DNA of 64,000 bases from Cunninghamia lanceolata (GCA_027924645.1 BSBN01000334.1:4588001-4652000), one strand, 5' to 3'. Counted from the first letter of the stretch, positions 34,921-48,178 are shown. The notes: generated by a model not told the origin, from the sequence alone. Made by a program: numbers and translations.

Positions 34921-37900
34921 TGTTGATCTACCTCTCTTTTTTAGTGTAGACAGTTGTAAGTAGTCGAATGGGTCTAGATTAGACTTGGTATTCATAAGTT
35001 GCAAGCAGTAACCTACATCCAAACTAGAGGGAATGAGTCGCCAGGTATATTGAAAGCCTCCAAAGGCTAGTAAAACTGCTACATATACCAAAACAGCAGC
35101 TATGAAGGTACAAATCTCTTTGAAATTACTTCCAGAGTCCCACCGGGTGTGCCAAAAACTATTGTCAATTCAAGTATGCACCCTTGTTAATCTTTACAAA
35201 AACTTAACTACTTGTTGAAACATGGAATCATTCTCAGATGTGGGTCTCCTTTCATGAGAACAAATCTCCAGAGTGAGCTGGTTCTCTTATAATTCCTAAA
35301 CTACTAACTTGAGGGGAAAAAGGATAGAAGGATGTAATTAAAATGCAAACTAATTCTAGAATCTAAACTGGATGAAAATCTATCAAGCACAAATAGATCC
35401 TCTAACCTAAATCCTCACAATTTCATTGATAGTTTATTCCTTAAGTAATTTGCAACAAGGTTTGGGTCAAACACAAACTGCAACTAGGAAGAACTAAGTT
35501 TTTAACAGCATTGAGATAGAATAAAGGACAAAAAAAGTCATAATATAACATCAGATCAAAATTGCAAAATATGTGAAACATGATGATTTGCTATTAGAAC
35601 TGGAAGGAGTACAATGCATAAAAATAAAAATGTATTAGCCAAATGCCTATATACAACTCTGCTTGTGAACAAGAGAGAAGAAACTAATGATAACCGACTG
35701 AAGAAAAAAAACTAAGTTTTTCTCCTATAAATGCCTCCAAATGATCTCCTATGAAGAAAGCTAAAAAAGCTCCTAAAAATAGACCCTAAGTCCATTTTTG
35801 AGCTACTCATGAAAGCCAAAAATAAAGCATTGAATCTGTCAACAATATGGGCAATAAACCTACAAAATTGCCCTCTCAAGTGGTCCCACCATAAAACTGC
35901 TTTTCTCTGCTCATGAAAGCTCCAAAATTGTCTTATATGAATCTAAATAAAACAAATCAAAATAGAATATTTGATCTATTTTATTACCCTATAAATTGCC
36001 TAAAATAGTTAAACTTTAAAAGCAATTCATAATTTCATTGCTTTAAGGTAAACTTTACAATGATTTGGCAATTTTAATCAATATCCTATTTGATATGATT
36101 TTTGCAAAAATAAAATGATATCTGGTTTATAATTCCACCAATATATTTTCAAGATATCACAACTAATTTTCTATAAAAATCATAAAAAGATGAAATACTA
36201 CACATATTTGCAAAAATAAATGAAAGCCTCTAGAGTGCCACCATGTTGCATTTGACCCCTTTGACCATGTCATCACCTTGCATAGTCTTCACATCTCAAA
36301 AGGTTATTGTTTGGTTTTATGCATAAACTAAAATATGTGAAGGAAAAGAATAATGCATAAGTGGGAGGTCAAAGACAATCAACCACATGCATATTCAAAT
36401 GACAATTACACTCCATTATGAGTCGACCACATATGAGATCAAGACCTTGCAAAGATTCTAAAGGCACAAACCTTGTTTACTCATGATAATGTCCACCTTT
36501 GACTTTATAAAATAAGCCATATTCTTAAAGCTGTCAGCCACTTCTCCTTATGGTTACTAGGCACCATCGAACACAAGATGTTGACCGCGATCTCATTTGG
36601 ATAAAATAAATATGTTGTTTGCATGGTCAAAATATGAAAAGGACATCGAAACAAAAGCAAGTGCAAACCCTAAAACTTTGGTCATTTTTATTTTGTTGGT
36701 GCTAAGTTTGGCTCTGCAACTATGTGGCCACCGACTTGGGGTTTCATTCTCTGCTTATTTTGCTCCATCTGTGGTCTTTTGTGGTCATGAATATTACACT
36801 TCTTTAAGCCAAAACAATAGGTTGCACTTGGTAAGGTTAGATCTAAAGTTTAAAATGCTATTTGACTATGTTTTAATGGCTTCTCCTTCTCGAATGGCTA
36901 CGACCATGCTGCTCTTTCTTCAATTTCTCAGCTTTGATATATATTTGTTTGGCTTTTTTGTGTTAAACTTTGTGAAAATGGCAAAAAATGACAAAATCTA
37001 GTTCAAGTTGGCCGTGACCATAGTCTTCTCCTCTGCTACAATGTCATACAGTGAGTCTTTACTGTTTCTTTTCATCATTGCTTCTTTCATTTCTGTCTAT
37101 GCATACTGTGATGAGGGTTTCATTTTTGTTTGTTGTGTATGTGAAATACCTTCACACATGGCATGGCCGTGGTAGATAAGGCATTCTGTAACTGGCTCTT
37201 TGTCTTTTGATGTGAAGAATTTGAAGTTCCTTGTGTTTGAATTGAGGGTTTCTTTTATACTACACAAAACATCTTCCCTTTGTGGCCATATTTACAACAC
37301 TCCACTCTAACTCTGCTCAACTATGTATTGTAGGAAGAAAGAAAACTCTTTTTAAACTTGGCAAGGGTTTCATGTTGTTTATTGTATAAAAAGTCATTTT
37401 CCCACGGCCTTGCCTGGATAGTTTTACCTTACCATTCTTCTTTTCAACACTGCAAAAAAAATGTTAGGGTTTTGAAACTTGACATGGGTATTTGAAAAAA
37501 TGAATATAAGTGGCATTATGTGTCACAACCTTGCTATGAATGTATCTTTGCACTTTTATCTCATTGTATGAACCCAAATTTTAAAAAGAAATAATGACTT
37601 TTATCTTTTTGAGCACAAAATTGATCCTGTAGCATACACTAGCATATGATATCTTTCCTCCTTTGCTATCATTGCTGAGTTATAATCATTGTCATTGTTT
37701 CAAGAAGATTGATGATTGTATATGGTATTCTCTTCTTCTGTAGCTCTGTTTTCTCTTTCATGGACTTTACATATGAAGTATATATTGTTGGCTTGAACTT
37801 AGAACTCCTCTTCTTTCTATAGCAACATGTATGTCTTCAGTTTTGTAGCTTCACTTGTCCATTTAGTGGACTGTAGAAAATATACTTTTCATATATGATT

Positions 37901-39489
37901 GGTGACCTGGTTGTGTCATGACATTGTGGCATTGTAACAAATGAAGAAAATTCTTACTCACTTATTCTATATATACTATAGCATATGATGACTTTTGCTA
38001 CTCCTCTTTTCTGTAACTCATCATATCAAATGCATTATGTAAGATATCCTCTACCACATGATAATGATGTTCTATTGCAACATATGTAATGAAGTGTTCT
38101 TTTTGATTCTCTTGAAGTTTGTCAAAGAAAAAATGGGCCATCTGAACTGGTTGTCATGTATTCTTCTGCTACAGATCTACAATACTGTCTTGTTTCTCTC
38201 ATAGATATGTGATGAATACAACATGTGATGCACACTGTTCTGATGCTCAACTTATTAGTAGTAAAATGTGAAGCATAATTAGATATATTTCATCATTTAA
38301 AAGGTAGCTTATGTAATTGAATTCTGAATTTGATTTTGCCACTCCACTTAAATGAGAAAGAATATTGTTTGGTACTCACATGTCCTTGTAAACTTGCTTG
38401 CTGGTTTATAATGAATACTCCAATTGGATTATTGATCATGGATGAGTAAGTAACTTCAAATTGTCAATACTTGTGAACACCTATCTTTATCAGTCTGATG
38501 ATTATAAATGCATTTTGTACTCCTGATCATTATCATTCCTAAGAATGTCATTTTCATAACAGTTGGAGTAGTATATAAGTTGTTATATGCATTGAATTTT
38601 ATCCTCCATCAGTTCAAGTCATGTTCTTGGTTGCATTTCATACTTTGAAGTGAAATCATGGTCATGTCTTGAAATGAGACTGATGTGTATGATTGTCTTG
38701 CTATTCCTTCTTTCTTGTCATGTGAATGTCATCAATGGTTTTCTTCTTTCTATTCATCCCTTTTGAGATCAAGGGGCAGCAGCATGTTGTGCTCAACCCT
38801 TGTCAGAGCCCATTTGATACCACATGCTAAAACTCTTCAATAAGCTTCATGATTTGTCCTATACCTACACATGAAACAAATAGATTAGAATAAAACAATG
38901 ATGCTCTATGTTTGCTTCTCTTCAGTTCCATCTACATATGGATGCTCTCATTTGATCAATGCATTATAACTATAGTATTATGCCTCTCTTGATAGATGAA
39001 GGATTTTCATAACCAGAGCTTCTAACGAGACCCTTCCCACAATTTTTTAGGTACATGCTGAGGTCGAGAGCAAGACTGGAGGCTACTATGAAGATCAACC
39101 AAAACAAGGCAATGATGGCTATCTCTTTCCCTCTTCTTTGATTAGATGCATAGTATTTTATTTGTATTTGCATGAGTTCAACTATAACCCATGGCTTGTG
39201 TGGGACATCTGATATGTCTTAGTTTCCTTCAATGTAATGTTTATTCTCTTATGTATTCAAACTTGTAAATGAATAACCATTGTGGTGAATGAATACTTAT
39301 CTCATTTTACTGCTCTGCAATGCAATGAATGATTGAAACTTTTCTTTCTGTATCTGAACAACTGAACTGAGTTTGTCATAATAACTATGCAACTAGCACA
39401 TAATAGAAATAAATCAAACCTCATATTAAAAATGATAAATGATAAATCTACTCAGCCAATTTTTTGAGTTGTGGTAAAAAAAGGTAACA
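34921..39489 (-). repeat. gypsy-2 5' LTR
   Basis: A 4.57-kb repeat of 24060-28712. Starts TGTTGATCTACC, ends GGTAACA. It lacks about 70 bases present near 25375-25450 of its partner and shows many point differences, so the insertion is older than element A. It contains the same plus-strand AT-poor block with short open frames (for example 36597-37001) as its partner. Confidence 0.88.
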
Positions 39490-40599
39490 AGATCATAATA
39501 CCTATTATTTTAAAATTGATTGTTTTTTAATTCAAACACATTACATTCAGGGTATTATGCCAAGGGAATTCTATAGTGGTAGCAAAGCACATACTATCAT
39601 GTCATGACCATGTACATAACAATGAAGACACACCTAACACATATTTAAAATAAACTAAAAATAAAAAAATAAAAAACTATTAAAAAAAAATATTAGTATG
39701 GGATATTGTCTACACTTTTAGAAGCAATAACAAAATGAAAAAAAATAAAACTAATGAATGGTAATTAGTTAGACATTAAGTGTAATGACCCAAGCATGCT
39801 AACAAAAACTATTAAATAGCCCCCAAAAAATATAAAATAGTTGTTAAGTAAATAAAATAAAATGAAATAATTGGTAAGTAAATACAGTAACTATAAAGTA
39901 ACTCTTAAGGAAATGAAATAAAATAACTCTAAAAATAATTAATTGGACAAAAATAGAATATAAATATAATTCATGAAGTAAAAATTAAAGATTTCTTTCT
40001 CATTTATCTATTTAAAACTTTAATAATATTTTTTACAATTTATTTTAATATTATTGAAAATAAAATAGTTATTAAGTAAAAATATAAATAAATATTACTT
40101 ACCATTTGAATCATGAAGTGAATAACTTTTAAAATAAATAGTTAATTCAAAAATATTATTTACTAATATATACATAACTATTTAAAAGAATAATGTAAAT
40201 CAATAAAAATATTTTTAAATAGTTCCCAAGTAAAACTAGCATATATCTTTTCAAAAATCTATGTAAAAGATGACAAGAAATATGATTTTCAAGGGACCTA
40301 TTTTTCTTTAAATAGAAATCCAATAAAAAATAATGGGCATCTCAAGAATGATATGTGTGGGCATCTTTAACAATCAAATTAAATTTTTCATAAAAAATAA
40401 AATAACTCTATAAATAAATTAAAAATTAAATATTAAAATATGAAATAAACAATGTTATAAAGTATACTAATTCTTACATAAAAATTATATCTCAATAAAA
40501 AGAAAAAAATTCCTAAATTAAAATAAAATAAGTCTTAAAGAAAATAACTATATACTAATTATTTTTTAATGATTATTATTTTTAAACATAACATTATCC
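39490..40599. other. AT-rich spacer
   Basis: Very AT-rich, with AAATAAAATAAAAT and TAAGTAAATA runs. No ORF, repeat unit or mobile-element end could be supported. Confidence 0.6.
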
Positions 40600-40639
40600 T
40601 CGGAAGTTTGTTCGAAGGTCTTTGATAAGGTAGCCCTCT

Positions 40640-41310
40640 AACTCTCCTGCTGATGTGGTTTTGCCCACGTAGGATTTTGATTTTGCATGCCAATGGTTAG
40701 AGAAACACACTCTTAATGGATACTTTGTTGGGAGGACTCCCCCTGAAACTATGCTCAAATATTGGGTTCAAAAGGCTAGGGTCCCTCATGGGGTCCCCCT
40801 TGATATGGTTCAAAATCTGACAAAAGGATTTTTCCTTTTCCACTTTGTGGAAGTTAGTCATGTTCGAGCAATATTGAATCATGGTCCGTGGTATGTCTGG
40901 TCTTCCTTTCTTGTATTCCAATAGTGGACTCATGACTTTGTTGTTTCATATGACACCAAATTATGCATTCCAGTGTGGATTGAATTCCCTAGTTTGCACT
41001 TGCCTTGTTTGCATTTTTTGCATGCTATTGCTTCCTCTCTAGGGAGAGTAATTTGTGTTGAACTAGATAGGTTCTTTCAATCTTGCCCCACAAAAGTGAG
41101 TCTATGTAGAAGTGGATCTTTCACAAGATCTAAAAGAATCCATTGATATTCAAATTGGTCCTCTTCAACATACTCAAAAAGTTACATGTACTTTAATTTG
41201 CTAAACACTTGTTACCGATGTCAGTTTGCTGAAAATAAGACTAATAGGGATTGCCCTCTTGCCGGCCCTCATACCCAAGCTCTGCCTAAGGAGGCTGCCT
41301 AGCCTCATCC
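40640..41310 (+). pseudogene. LINE ORF1 (DUF4283-type RNA-binding protein)
   Basis: Plus-strand translation from about 40670 gives the pattern of the plant LINE DUF4283 domain: a WLEKHTLNGYFVG start, KGFFLFHFVEVSHVRAILNHGPW and, after a stop, LCIPVWIEFPSLHLPC. Near 41209 the reading has CYRCQFAENKTNRDCPLA, a changed CCHC knuckle without its His. ORF1 coats LINE RNA. Stops at about 40923 and later break the frame. Confidence 0.72.
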
Positions 41311-41779
41311 AACGGAAGTTGTTTCCAAGCTAGTGGAAACATGGGCTATGGTTACCAACCACAAGCAAAAATCCAATGCTCCTACAGGGGCTACCAAATC
41401 TGTTGGGTCACCTAAGGACAATTCAAACCCTTTTGTGAAGGGAAAAGACACCCTCAAGGGTTCTAATGTTGTGTCATTACAGTAAAGGCCATTGATCTTG
41501 TCACAACCTAGTTTAATCAAGGCCACTCCACAAATTGGGTCTCCTCAGAGGTGCTCTCCCAGTCGTTCTTGACCTCTTGAAGAAGGAGAAATTTCTCAAG
41601 AGAAAAGGAGACTTCCATCTCCTCCTACTTAATTTGGCACAAACCCCACAGAATTTCTGCAAAATTATTTTTCTTCCTTTGAAGAGTCAGATTCTGAGGA
41701 AATGGTGGAGGCTTTACTATGAAATTCCTCTCCCAAAATGTTCAAGGTCTAATTAACCTTGCTAGGAAGTACTCTATTA

Positions 41780-42540
41780 GAGCTACTTTACAGCAATATA
41801 TTGCAATTAATGTTCTGTGTTTGTAAGAAGTTAAAGTTGCAGGGTTTTTACTTTCTATAGCTTGTCATTCTATTTCACCAGCCAATAAATTGTTTTGCAC
41901 TGATCATGAGGTAGGGAAAGGTGGCATTTCTACACTTTTGTCTTCTCAGTGGCAAGATTCAGTGGTGGCTCATGGGGTGGACCCCACCCACCAATGTCTG
42001 GACTCTTCTAAAAATTGATAATCATTCCTTTGGGATTATTAATGTTTATGCATCGAATGATGTAGTGGAAAGATCTCTTCTCTATAGGTGGATTATTGAT
42101 TCCTTGCCACTTGCCACTTGGCTTATTTGTTGGGATTTCAATATGGTTGATACGGCACATGATAAGGATGGCATTCTATCTTTTCAGTGGACAACTGGTG
42201 AGAGAGAGGCATGGTTCCACATGCAAAATAAATTGGGTCTTTTTTATCCCAATGATGGCCACCATTAGTCCCATCCTTTTTGGTATATTTAAATGCCTTA
42301 ATCATGCCATGATATTGGCTCAATCTTTGTTTCCTTTGCTAGCTCAAGCTCCCTCCCAGTTAATCCATTAGTGGAAGTGACATTATCAAACCACTTTCCA
42401 ATTCAGTTTTGCATTGAATGGCATGCCACTCAGCCACGCACTAGTAAGTCTCAGTTTTTTTAACACCTCTCTACTGAGTCACCATCCCACACTGCCACAT
42501 ATTGCTACTATCTAGAACTTGGAATGTCGCCCACCAAATA
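41780..42540 (+). pseudogene. LINE ORF2 endonuclease part
   Basis: Open 41921-42268 and broken elsewhere. It carries FGIINVYASND and LICWDFNMV, the latter matching the GGDFN motif of APE-type endonucleases with the glycines changed. This domain nicks the target DNA. Expected terminal SDH motif near 42400 was not readable. Confidence 0.68.
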
Positions 42541-43029
42541 CTATTGGCTAGATTAAATGTTGGATGACACCATCACCTAGACTACAAGGTTTCTTCACAT
42601 CTATGGTCACTAGCTAGCTATTTTTTGAAGATATTCTTGTGACGCTACAATGACTGCTCTGAGAGTGGCCACTGAGGCATTGGTAGTTGATCCTTTCTCG
42701 CCTTCTCTATAAGTCAAGGTTGCAGAGTTAAGGCACCACAAGCACATAGCTGATAATCATGCTGCCAGAGGAGCACAACTCAAGGCTAGGTTTCACTAGC
42801 TAAAAAAAGGGGACTGTGCCTTGAAAGAATTATTTATAGCTCTTCAAGCTAGACATTCCTTGCCTGACAATAAGAAAATTGAAGAGGACAAAATTGTTCT
42901 TTCTAAACTACTTGATATTCTCCAAGCATTTGTTAGGCATTATTAAAAAGTTTTCACAACTCAAGAATATACTTCTGAGCATCAGATTGCACTTCAAGAT
43001 TGCCTTGCAGTGGTTCCAAATAGGCTTTC

Positions 43030-44130
43030 TTTAGCCTAAACATGCTTCTATGATCAGTTGTTGACCATTGAAGACCTCAAAGAAGCAGTCTGCACTATGG
43101 CCAATGACAAGGCTCTAGGAATTAATGGGTTTCCCTATGAATTCTACAAAACTCTTTGGGATTGTTTAGGAAAAAATTTACATTATGTTTACCTTGAAGC
43201 TTTTCATTCTAACTCCTTAGGCAAACTTATCAATCAAGGAAATATAAAATTCATACCTAAAGCTAGTGACCCTAAGGATATTTATAAGTAGTGGCCTATT
43301 ACGCTCCTCAATGTGCCATATAAAATCATTGCCAAAGCCCTTTCACTGAAGCTTCACCATGTTTTACCTGTGATTGTCCGCCCTAAACAAATCATATTTA
43401 TTAAATCTAGGTATATCTTAGACAATATCATTGTGGTCTACGAAGGCATGGAATGGGTGAGAAGCTCTAATCAAAAGCAATTTTCCTTAAAATTGATTTT
43501 ACCAAGGCATATGATCGCATTGAGTGGTGCTTCATTTTAGCCATGCTTGTTGCATTATGATTTGGTCTAGCATTCATTCAATCTATGAAAATGTTGTTTT
43601 TTTATGCTTCTACTTGCATCACCATAAATGGATGGCAATCTCAAACTTTTGGCTTTTTCCATTCCATTCATCAAGGCTGTCCACTTGCCCCTACTCTCTA
43701 CATCCTAGCTACATAAGGTTTTGGTTACCTTCTTTCCCATTCTATTTCACAAGGACTTGTCCATGGAATTTCTCTGTGTAATTCATCCTGCCAATTTGTA
43801 AATGGTCATTTTGCTAATGACTCCTTAACTCTACTAGAAGAGGAACATATAGTGAAAGTTGCTCTTGGTTGTCTTGAGAACTTTTGTTTGGCCTTTGGTT
43901 CTTCAATTAAATGGCATAAAACCCTATGTTACATATAATCAATTCTTCCCAGTCCTCATTGGATTCAATAGTATGGGTGGCACTAGGTTGCTCATGGAGA
44001 AATATTTTGATTTATTTGCATCCCTTTTGCCTTCTAGGCCACTTCTACAGATCTCTAGCAAGTGGTTCTTTCTCGAGTGGAACATAAGTTTGCTTTCTAG
44101 ATTACCAAGCCACTTTCTCTAGTTGGTAAA
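43030..44130 (+). pseudogene. LINE ORF2 reverse transcriptase
   Basis: LTIEDLKEAVCTMANDKALG with INGFPYEFYKTLWDCLG (43058-43170) is the start of the LINE-type reverse transcriptase (the GPDGFP motif read here as GINGFP). It is followed by GNIKFIPKASDPKDIY, WPITLLNVPYKIIAKAL and FIKSRYILDNI. The catalytic motif FADD reads FAND at about 43809-43820. Frameshifts at about 43500 and 43560. Confidence 0.8.
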
Positions 44131-44819
44131 TTCCAGGTTTGTTCTATAGTTTTAGCAGCAACTCATGTTTACTATTCTTCTTTTTGCACTCCTTCAAAGG
44201 CCTCCTATGCCAAATTGGAAAAACTTTTGAGAGATTTCCTTTGGACCTCTTCTGAGACTCACCATGGTTTTCACCGCATTACCTAGGAGTTTTGTTGTCT
44301 CCCTAGAGATTCAGGTGGCTTTGGTCTTCTTTCCACCTAGCGCCAAGGGACTGCTTTGTGTGTAAAATGGATCATTCATGTGTTGTCACTGGCAATGAGG
44401 CTTGGAAAATTTTGCTCAGGCACAATATTGAAATGGGATATCCCATTCATAGACATTCTTGGAAGGGAATTAGCTTTTTAACCATCCTTGTTATGAGAGA
44501 GCCAGTATAGATCTCAGGAATCTTTGTTACTAAAAGCATTGGGAAGCCTGGGAGAAAGTTAAACCTTGGCTCCTCTAGACGGGAGCTGGGTTTCAAGATG
44601 GCCTCTCATTCAACCAATAGAATATTTGGCGGTCTCCCTTGTTAACCAATACAAGCTAGCCATTAGCCAATCTACATTGGTTAAAAGATCTTAGATTCCA
44701 TAAAAAGGGAATCCAGACTCTTTAAGATATATTTCATAGACCCACCATAAGTCTTATAGGAAACTCTTTGAGTTCGATTTGGTCTTCAAAGTCATGACCA
44801 TGCCACCTTTGATGGCATT

Positions 44820-45480
44820 TTGAATGCCATTCAACCAGACATGATCCACAGAGTGGGAATCAAATCCATCAAGCCTTTGTGGAAGGATTGGAAGTGGTAT
44901 CCAAACATGCCTTTCAACAATTATAAGCCTTGGCTTGGCTACAGTTGTCTTTCACCTCCTTCACCAATGGTTGACACTCTCAATAAGAGTTGGCTCCTCC
45001 AATCTTCAATGTCTATTTGGCATAATAGATTTTCTACTATATGGTCAGCCATTGTTGAGCCAAATCTTGCCCACTTTGGTTGGTCTCTTCTTTTTCAAGG
45101 TTTACCAGTGGGAGCAAGGCTATTTCATCTGGGGTTTCAAGACCCTCATTTCCCCTTTTGTGGGAAACTAGAAACTATTCAACATCTCTTCTAGTTTTGC
45201 ACCAAAGCTCAACAATTGTGGTTGTGTATTCATGATTTCTTTCAACCTTTCAGATTGGAGCCTCTTTTCTGGAAAATGATTATTTTGGGTGATTCTCCCA
45301 AATTCCCTACAATATTTACTCAGATTTGGCACATTTTCAGGGTGGAAATTCTCTTCACTATTTGGAAAGATCAAAATTCATGCATATTTTCTCAAATCCA
45401 AATTGGTACATTTGTTTCTCTATATGCTAAATGTATTATTTGTTCTAATGTTCTACTACAGGTTCAATTATAGGACAACA
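44820..45480 (+). pseudogene. LINE ORF2 C-terminal zf-RVT region
   Basis: Open 44820-45194, one stop, then on to 45473 in the same frame. SIWHNRFSTIWSAIVEPNLAHFGW, given here as SIWHNRFSTIW and EPNLAHFGWSLL, followed by HFPFCGKLETIQHLF and FCTKAQQLW, matches the zinc-binding reverse-transcriptase tail typical of plant LINE ORF2. RNase H was not recognised. Confidence 0.7.
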
Positions 45481-46195
45481 AAGTGGCACTTGAAGTTTCA
45501 CACTTACATGAACTATTGGACCATTGGGGCAATGCACCTTGCATGGTGGCATGGGCACCTCCCTCTCCATCCTCTTCCGGAGGCTAATCACCTCCACAAG
45601 GCTGGTGGCAAAGAAGTGGCTCTGCCAGGGACTCCCGAGCTCATCCTTGGCCTCCTCCCTGACATGGATCTCACCCTCACAGGCAATCTTCTCCATGTAA
45701 TCGGGGATGGACTTCTGGTGATCTTGTAGGAGATGCAGGTGGCAATGTAAGTTGGCCCTCTAGTGACTCCAGCCATGGCAGTTTCAATTCAAGCAACAAT
45801 AGTTGGGACACTAGTAAATTTCTTCCACATCTGGATCTGGCTATTTCACCTCAGCAAGAGACTATTAATACAAAGAATGAAAAGGAGAATGAAAAGGATG
45901 ATGATGCCTAGGCACCTCTTTATGTCATCTCGAATCTTGCAACTGTATGAGGCAATCCAGAGGACAAGGACCTTCCATTTTCTAGCACTGCATTGGCTGC
46001 TTGATTTTCTTTTCTATTATATTTTATATAATTTCAAATATGTAATATCAGGAAGTTACCCTAAGACTTTTTGGGCTATGCCCAAATCACTTTGGTACTT
46101 TAGGGTGTGCCTTTATACCACCCAACCCATTTTTGTGAAAGTGTATTACTTATCTTTTGATTTATAATAGATAATATCACATTTTCAATAAAAAA

Positions 46196-47594
46196 GGCAC
46201 TGTAAATCATAGTAAAAGAAGCCTTATTTCTTTATAATAGACAAACTCCTTCCTTTTCCTTCTTATTTATTTTTTCTAGGAAACCTATTAACTTATTTGT
46301 TGCTACTTGAATAGGGGATGGAAATGGCATCGACAACCATGGGTAAAGTTTTAACAGCCTAAATTAAGGATTCAAACTAAAGACAAATAGGAGAGAGAGC
46401 ATACAAGCTATTCTATTGGTTATTATTATTTTTTATGAGGTCAAATATATCATTTAAGTTTATTCATTATTATTTTTTAAATATGTGAAAACAAAAACCT
46501 TGAGCTAATGAGATTGATAGTTATAAACTTCGTCTCCACAATTAGCCCATAACTTTCTAGATGTGCTCAAACATTGCTTGAAATAGAGTATGGTCATGAG
46601 TGAAAGTATGAAGGGGAAGGAATTTTCTCTAGATGTTAAAGATGGGTCATGACCCTTATGGCAGTAACCTAATGAGTCACTTACCACTCTTTACAAATTA
46701 TTCTCTCTTTTTATATATATAGCTTCGGTAAACTTATTATTTTAGCTTGATCAGAGTCTAGAGAGACCATTTATGGCCTAGTGGAGGTACATAGCTTGTG
46801 AGCCTACCAACCTAATGAAGGTACACATCATGTGAGCACATCGGTCTTGTAAAGACCCATGACATGTGAAGTCAAAGGCTTAGTGGGGTTTGAACCTTTG
46901 TGACCATTACAATCAACATGTGAACTAACCGCCACATTTCATCCCTAAGGAATATGCATATGTGTTTTTATTTATCTTATTTCATTTTACACTTTATATA
47001 TATGTAAATTTATAATTCTTAAATAATAATGAGATTTTCTTAGGAGATGCTATCATTTCTTTCTTAACCATGTATTTAAAATATAAAATCATAGATAAGG
47101 AATGTAACCCCATTTAACAAAAAAACTCAAAAAAATGTTTACTCAAGAAAATTTCTTACAACTCTTTACTTTTATTTTATTCTATTTCAAATCATTCTAA
47201 ATAATAAATAAATGTATATATTTTTTACTTAATATACCTATTTACATTTGTAACCTTAAATGTTTTCGAATGAAAATTAGAATAGAAAATGCTTCATAAG
47301 TAAAATTTATTTTTCTATTTCCATATCTATATGTTTAACATACACGTTCTTATTTTCTCCAACATGCAAAGAAAATATATAAATTTAGATTTTAAATAGA
47401 GGATTTTTCTATTTATGAACAACTATATGAATGAGAAACCATTGCTAATTTATTAAAGAATGAAAAGAAGTAATCTTATTCATTCACAACATAACTAAAT
47501 GGGGGAATATCTCAATCACACTGTAGTTGGAATACAATTTAAAAGTTTAACAAATACATATGCTCATTACATGCATTTTCAAGATTCAGCACAA
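46196..47594. other. Spacer between LINE and copia element
   Basis: AT-rich; no supported gene. At about 46777-46890 there are three poor copies of a roughly 36-bp unit (AGGTACATAGCTTGTGAG, AGGTACACATCATGTGAG, a third less clear), possibly part of an old element. Confidence 0.5.
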
Positions 47595-47599
47595 CTTCT
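47595..47599. repeat. Target site duplication of the copia element, left copy
   Basis: CTTCT before TGTTGTTG; repeated at 52759-52763. Confidence 0.93.
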
Positions 47600-48164
47600 T
47601 GTTGTTGTATGGAGCCTAATCAGACTCGAGGTTAAATTTACTTCACTTTTATTGATGCGATTGCCCCCCAGATTATTTAATGGGGTTAAGGGGCAGTGCC
47701 CCTATGGGGGTTTGGGGGCAGCGTCCCCAAGATGGGGTCAAGGGGTAGCGGCCCTTCCGGAGTCCAGGGGCAATTACAGGGCGGGGCTCAGGGGCAACAT
47801 CCCTGAAACCTCAAACAAATTTTATTATTTCATAAAGGCATCAGGAGTTATTTTTCTATTGGTCGACATAAAAAAGCCTATTTTTTTGTAATCGACATAA
47901 GTCTTGATAAAAGCAACTATGGGTTAGGGTTTTCATTGATGTATTATAGCATTTTGCAGTGTTATTGAGTTGCAAGGATTGTTGGTTGTATTCAGTTTGA
48001 TTTACTGGTTAATAATATTGGACTCTCTCTTGGTGGATGTAGCCTGAGTTTGGGTAAACCACGTTAAAACTTATCTCTCACTGTTATTATTTCTGTGTAT
48101 TTTCATTCCTCTATTTTATCTTTATTTGCATTTAATTGATATCTTCTACATACAATCCCTAACA
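47600..48164 (+). repeat. Copia 5' LTR
   Basis: 565 bp, TG...CA, containing a GC-rich minisatellite (47682-47809) absent in most part from the 3' LTR. Confidence 0.92.
47682..47809. repeat. GC-rich minisatellite in the copia 5' LTR
   Basis: Five degenerate units of 24-26 bp with the core GGGGCAGYGYCCC, partly self-complementary (GGGGCAGTGCCCC). It stands out from the AT-rich surroundings. Only about one and a half units remain at the same place in the 3' LTR (about 52394-52440). Confidence 0.82.
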
Positions 48165-48166
48165 AG

Positions 48167-48178
48167 TGGTATCAAAGC
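48167..48178 (+). promoter_or_regulatory. Copia primer binding site (initiator tRNA-Met)
   Basis: TGGTATCAAAGC two bases after the 5' LTR; one base from TGGTATCAGAGC. Confidence 0.93.

Larger units (their letters stand above)
24060..39489 (-). mobile_element. gypsy-2: Ty3/gypsy element with dual RNase H and about 4.6-kb LTRs
   Basis: A 15.4-kb minus-strand element. LTRs are 24060-28712 (3') and 34921-39489 (5'). The interior reads, from 34809 down to 29155: gag, aspartic protease, archaeal-type RNase H, reverse transcriptase, the native RNase H and integrase. The extra RNase H puts it with the Tat-related dual-RNase H plant elements, in the subgroup where that domain precedes reverse transcriptase. 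Coding is broken by many stops and two frame changes in pol. The flanking pentamers (TTGGA left, AGATC right) do not match, so either an edge is misjudged or the copy arose by recombination. The Met primer site is not seen at 34920, so the primer tRNA is unidentified. Confidence 0.88.
40600..46195 (+). mobile_element. L1-type LINE retrotransposon, decayed
   Basis: A plus-strand non-LTR element with ORF1 (RNA-binding) followed by ORF2 (endonuclease, reverse transcriptase, terminal zinc-ribbon). No LTRs. The 5' end is uncertain and probably truncated just before ORF1. The 3' end is near AATAAAAAAG at 46184-46196 after a short 3' untranslated region. Target duplications were not found. Numerous stops and frameshifts mean it is inactive. 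Confidence 0.8.

Noticed and set aside
36597..37001. 134-codon plus-strand frame in the gypsy-2 LTR as a host gene
   Set aside because: Its counterpart in the other LTR is interrupted and no domain is recognisable. Kept only as part of the LTR-core observation.
40697..40933. Minus-strand open frame in the LINE
   Set aside because: Lies opposite the DUF4283 coding sequence of LINE ORF1, which matches on the plus strand.
46140..46200. Target site duplications around the LINE
   Set aside because: No matching pair could be found near 40,600 and 46,195; the 5' edge is too uncertain.
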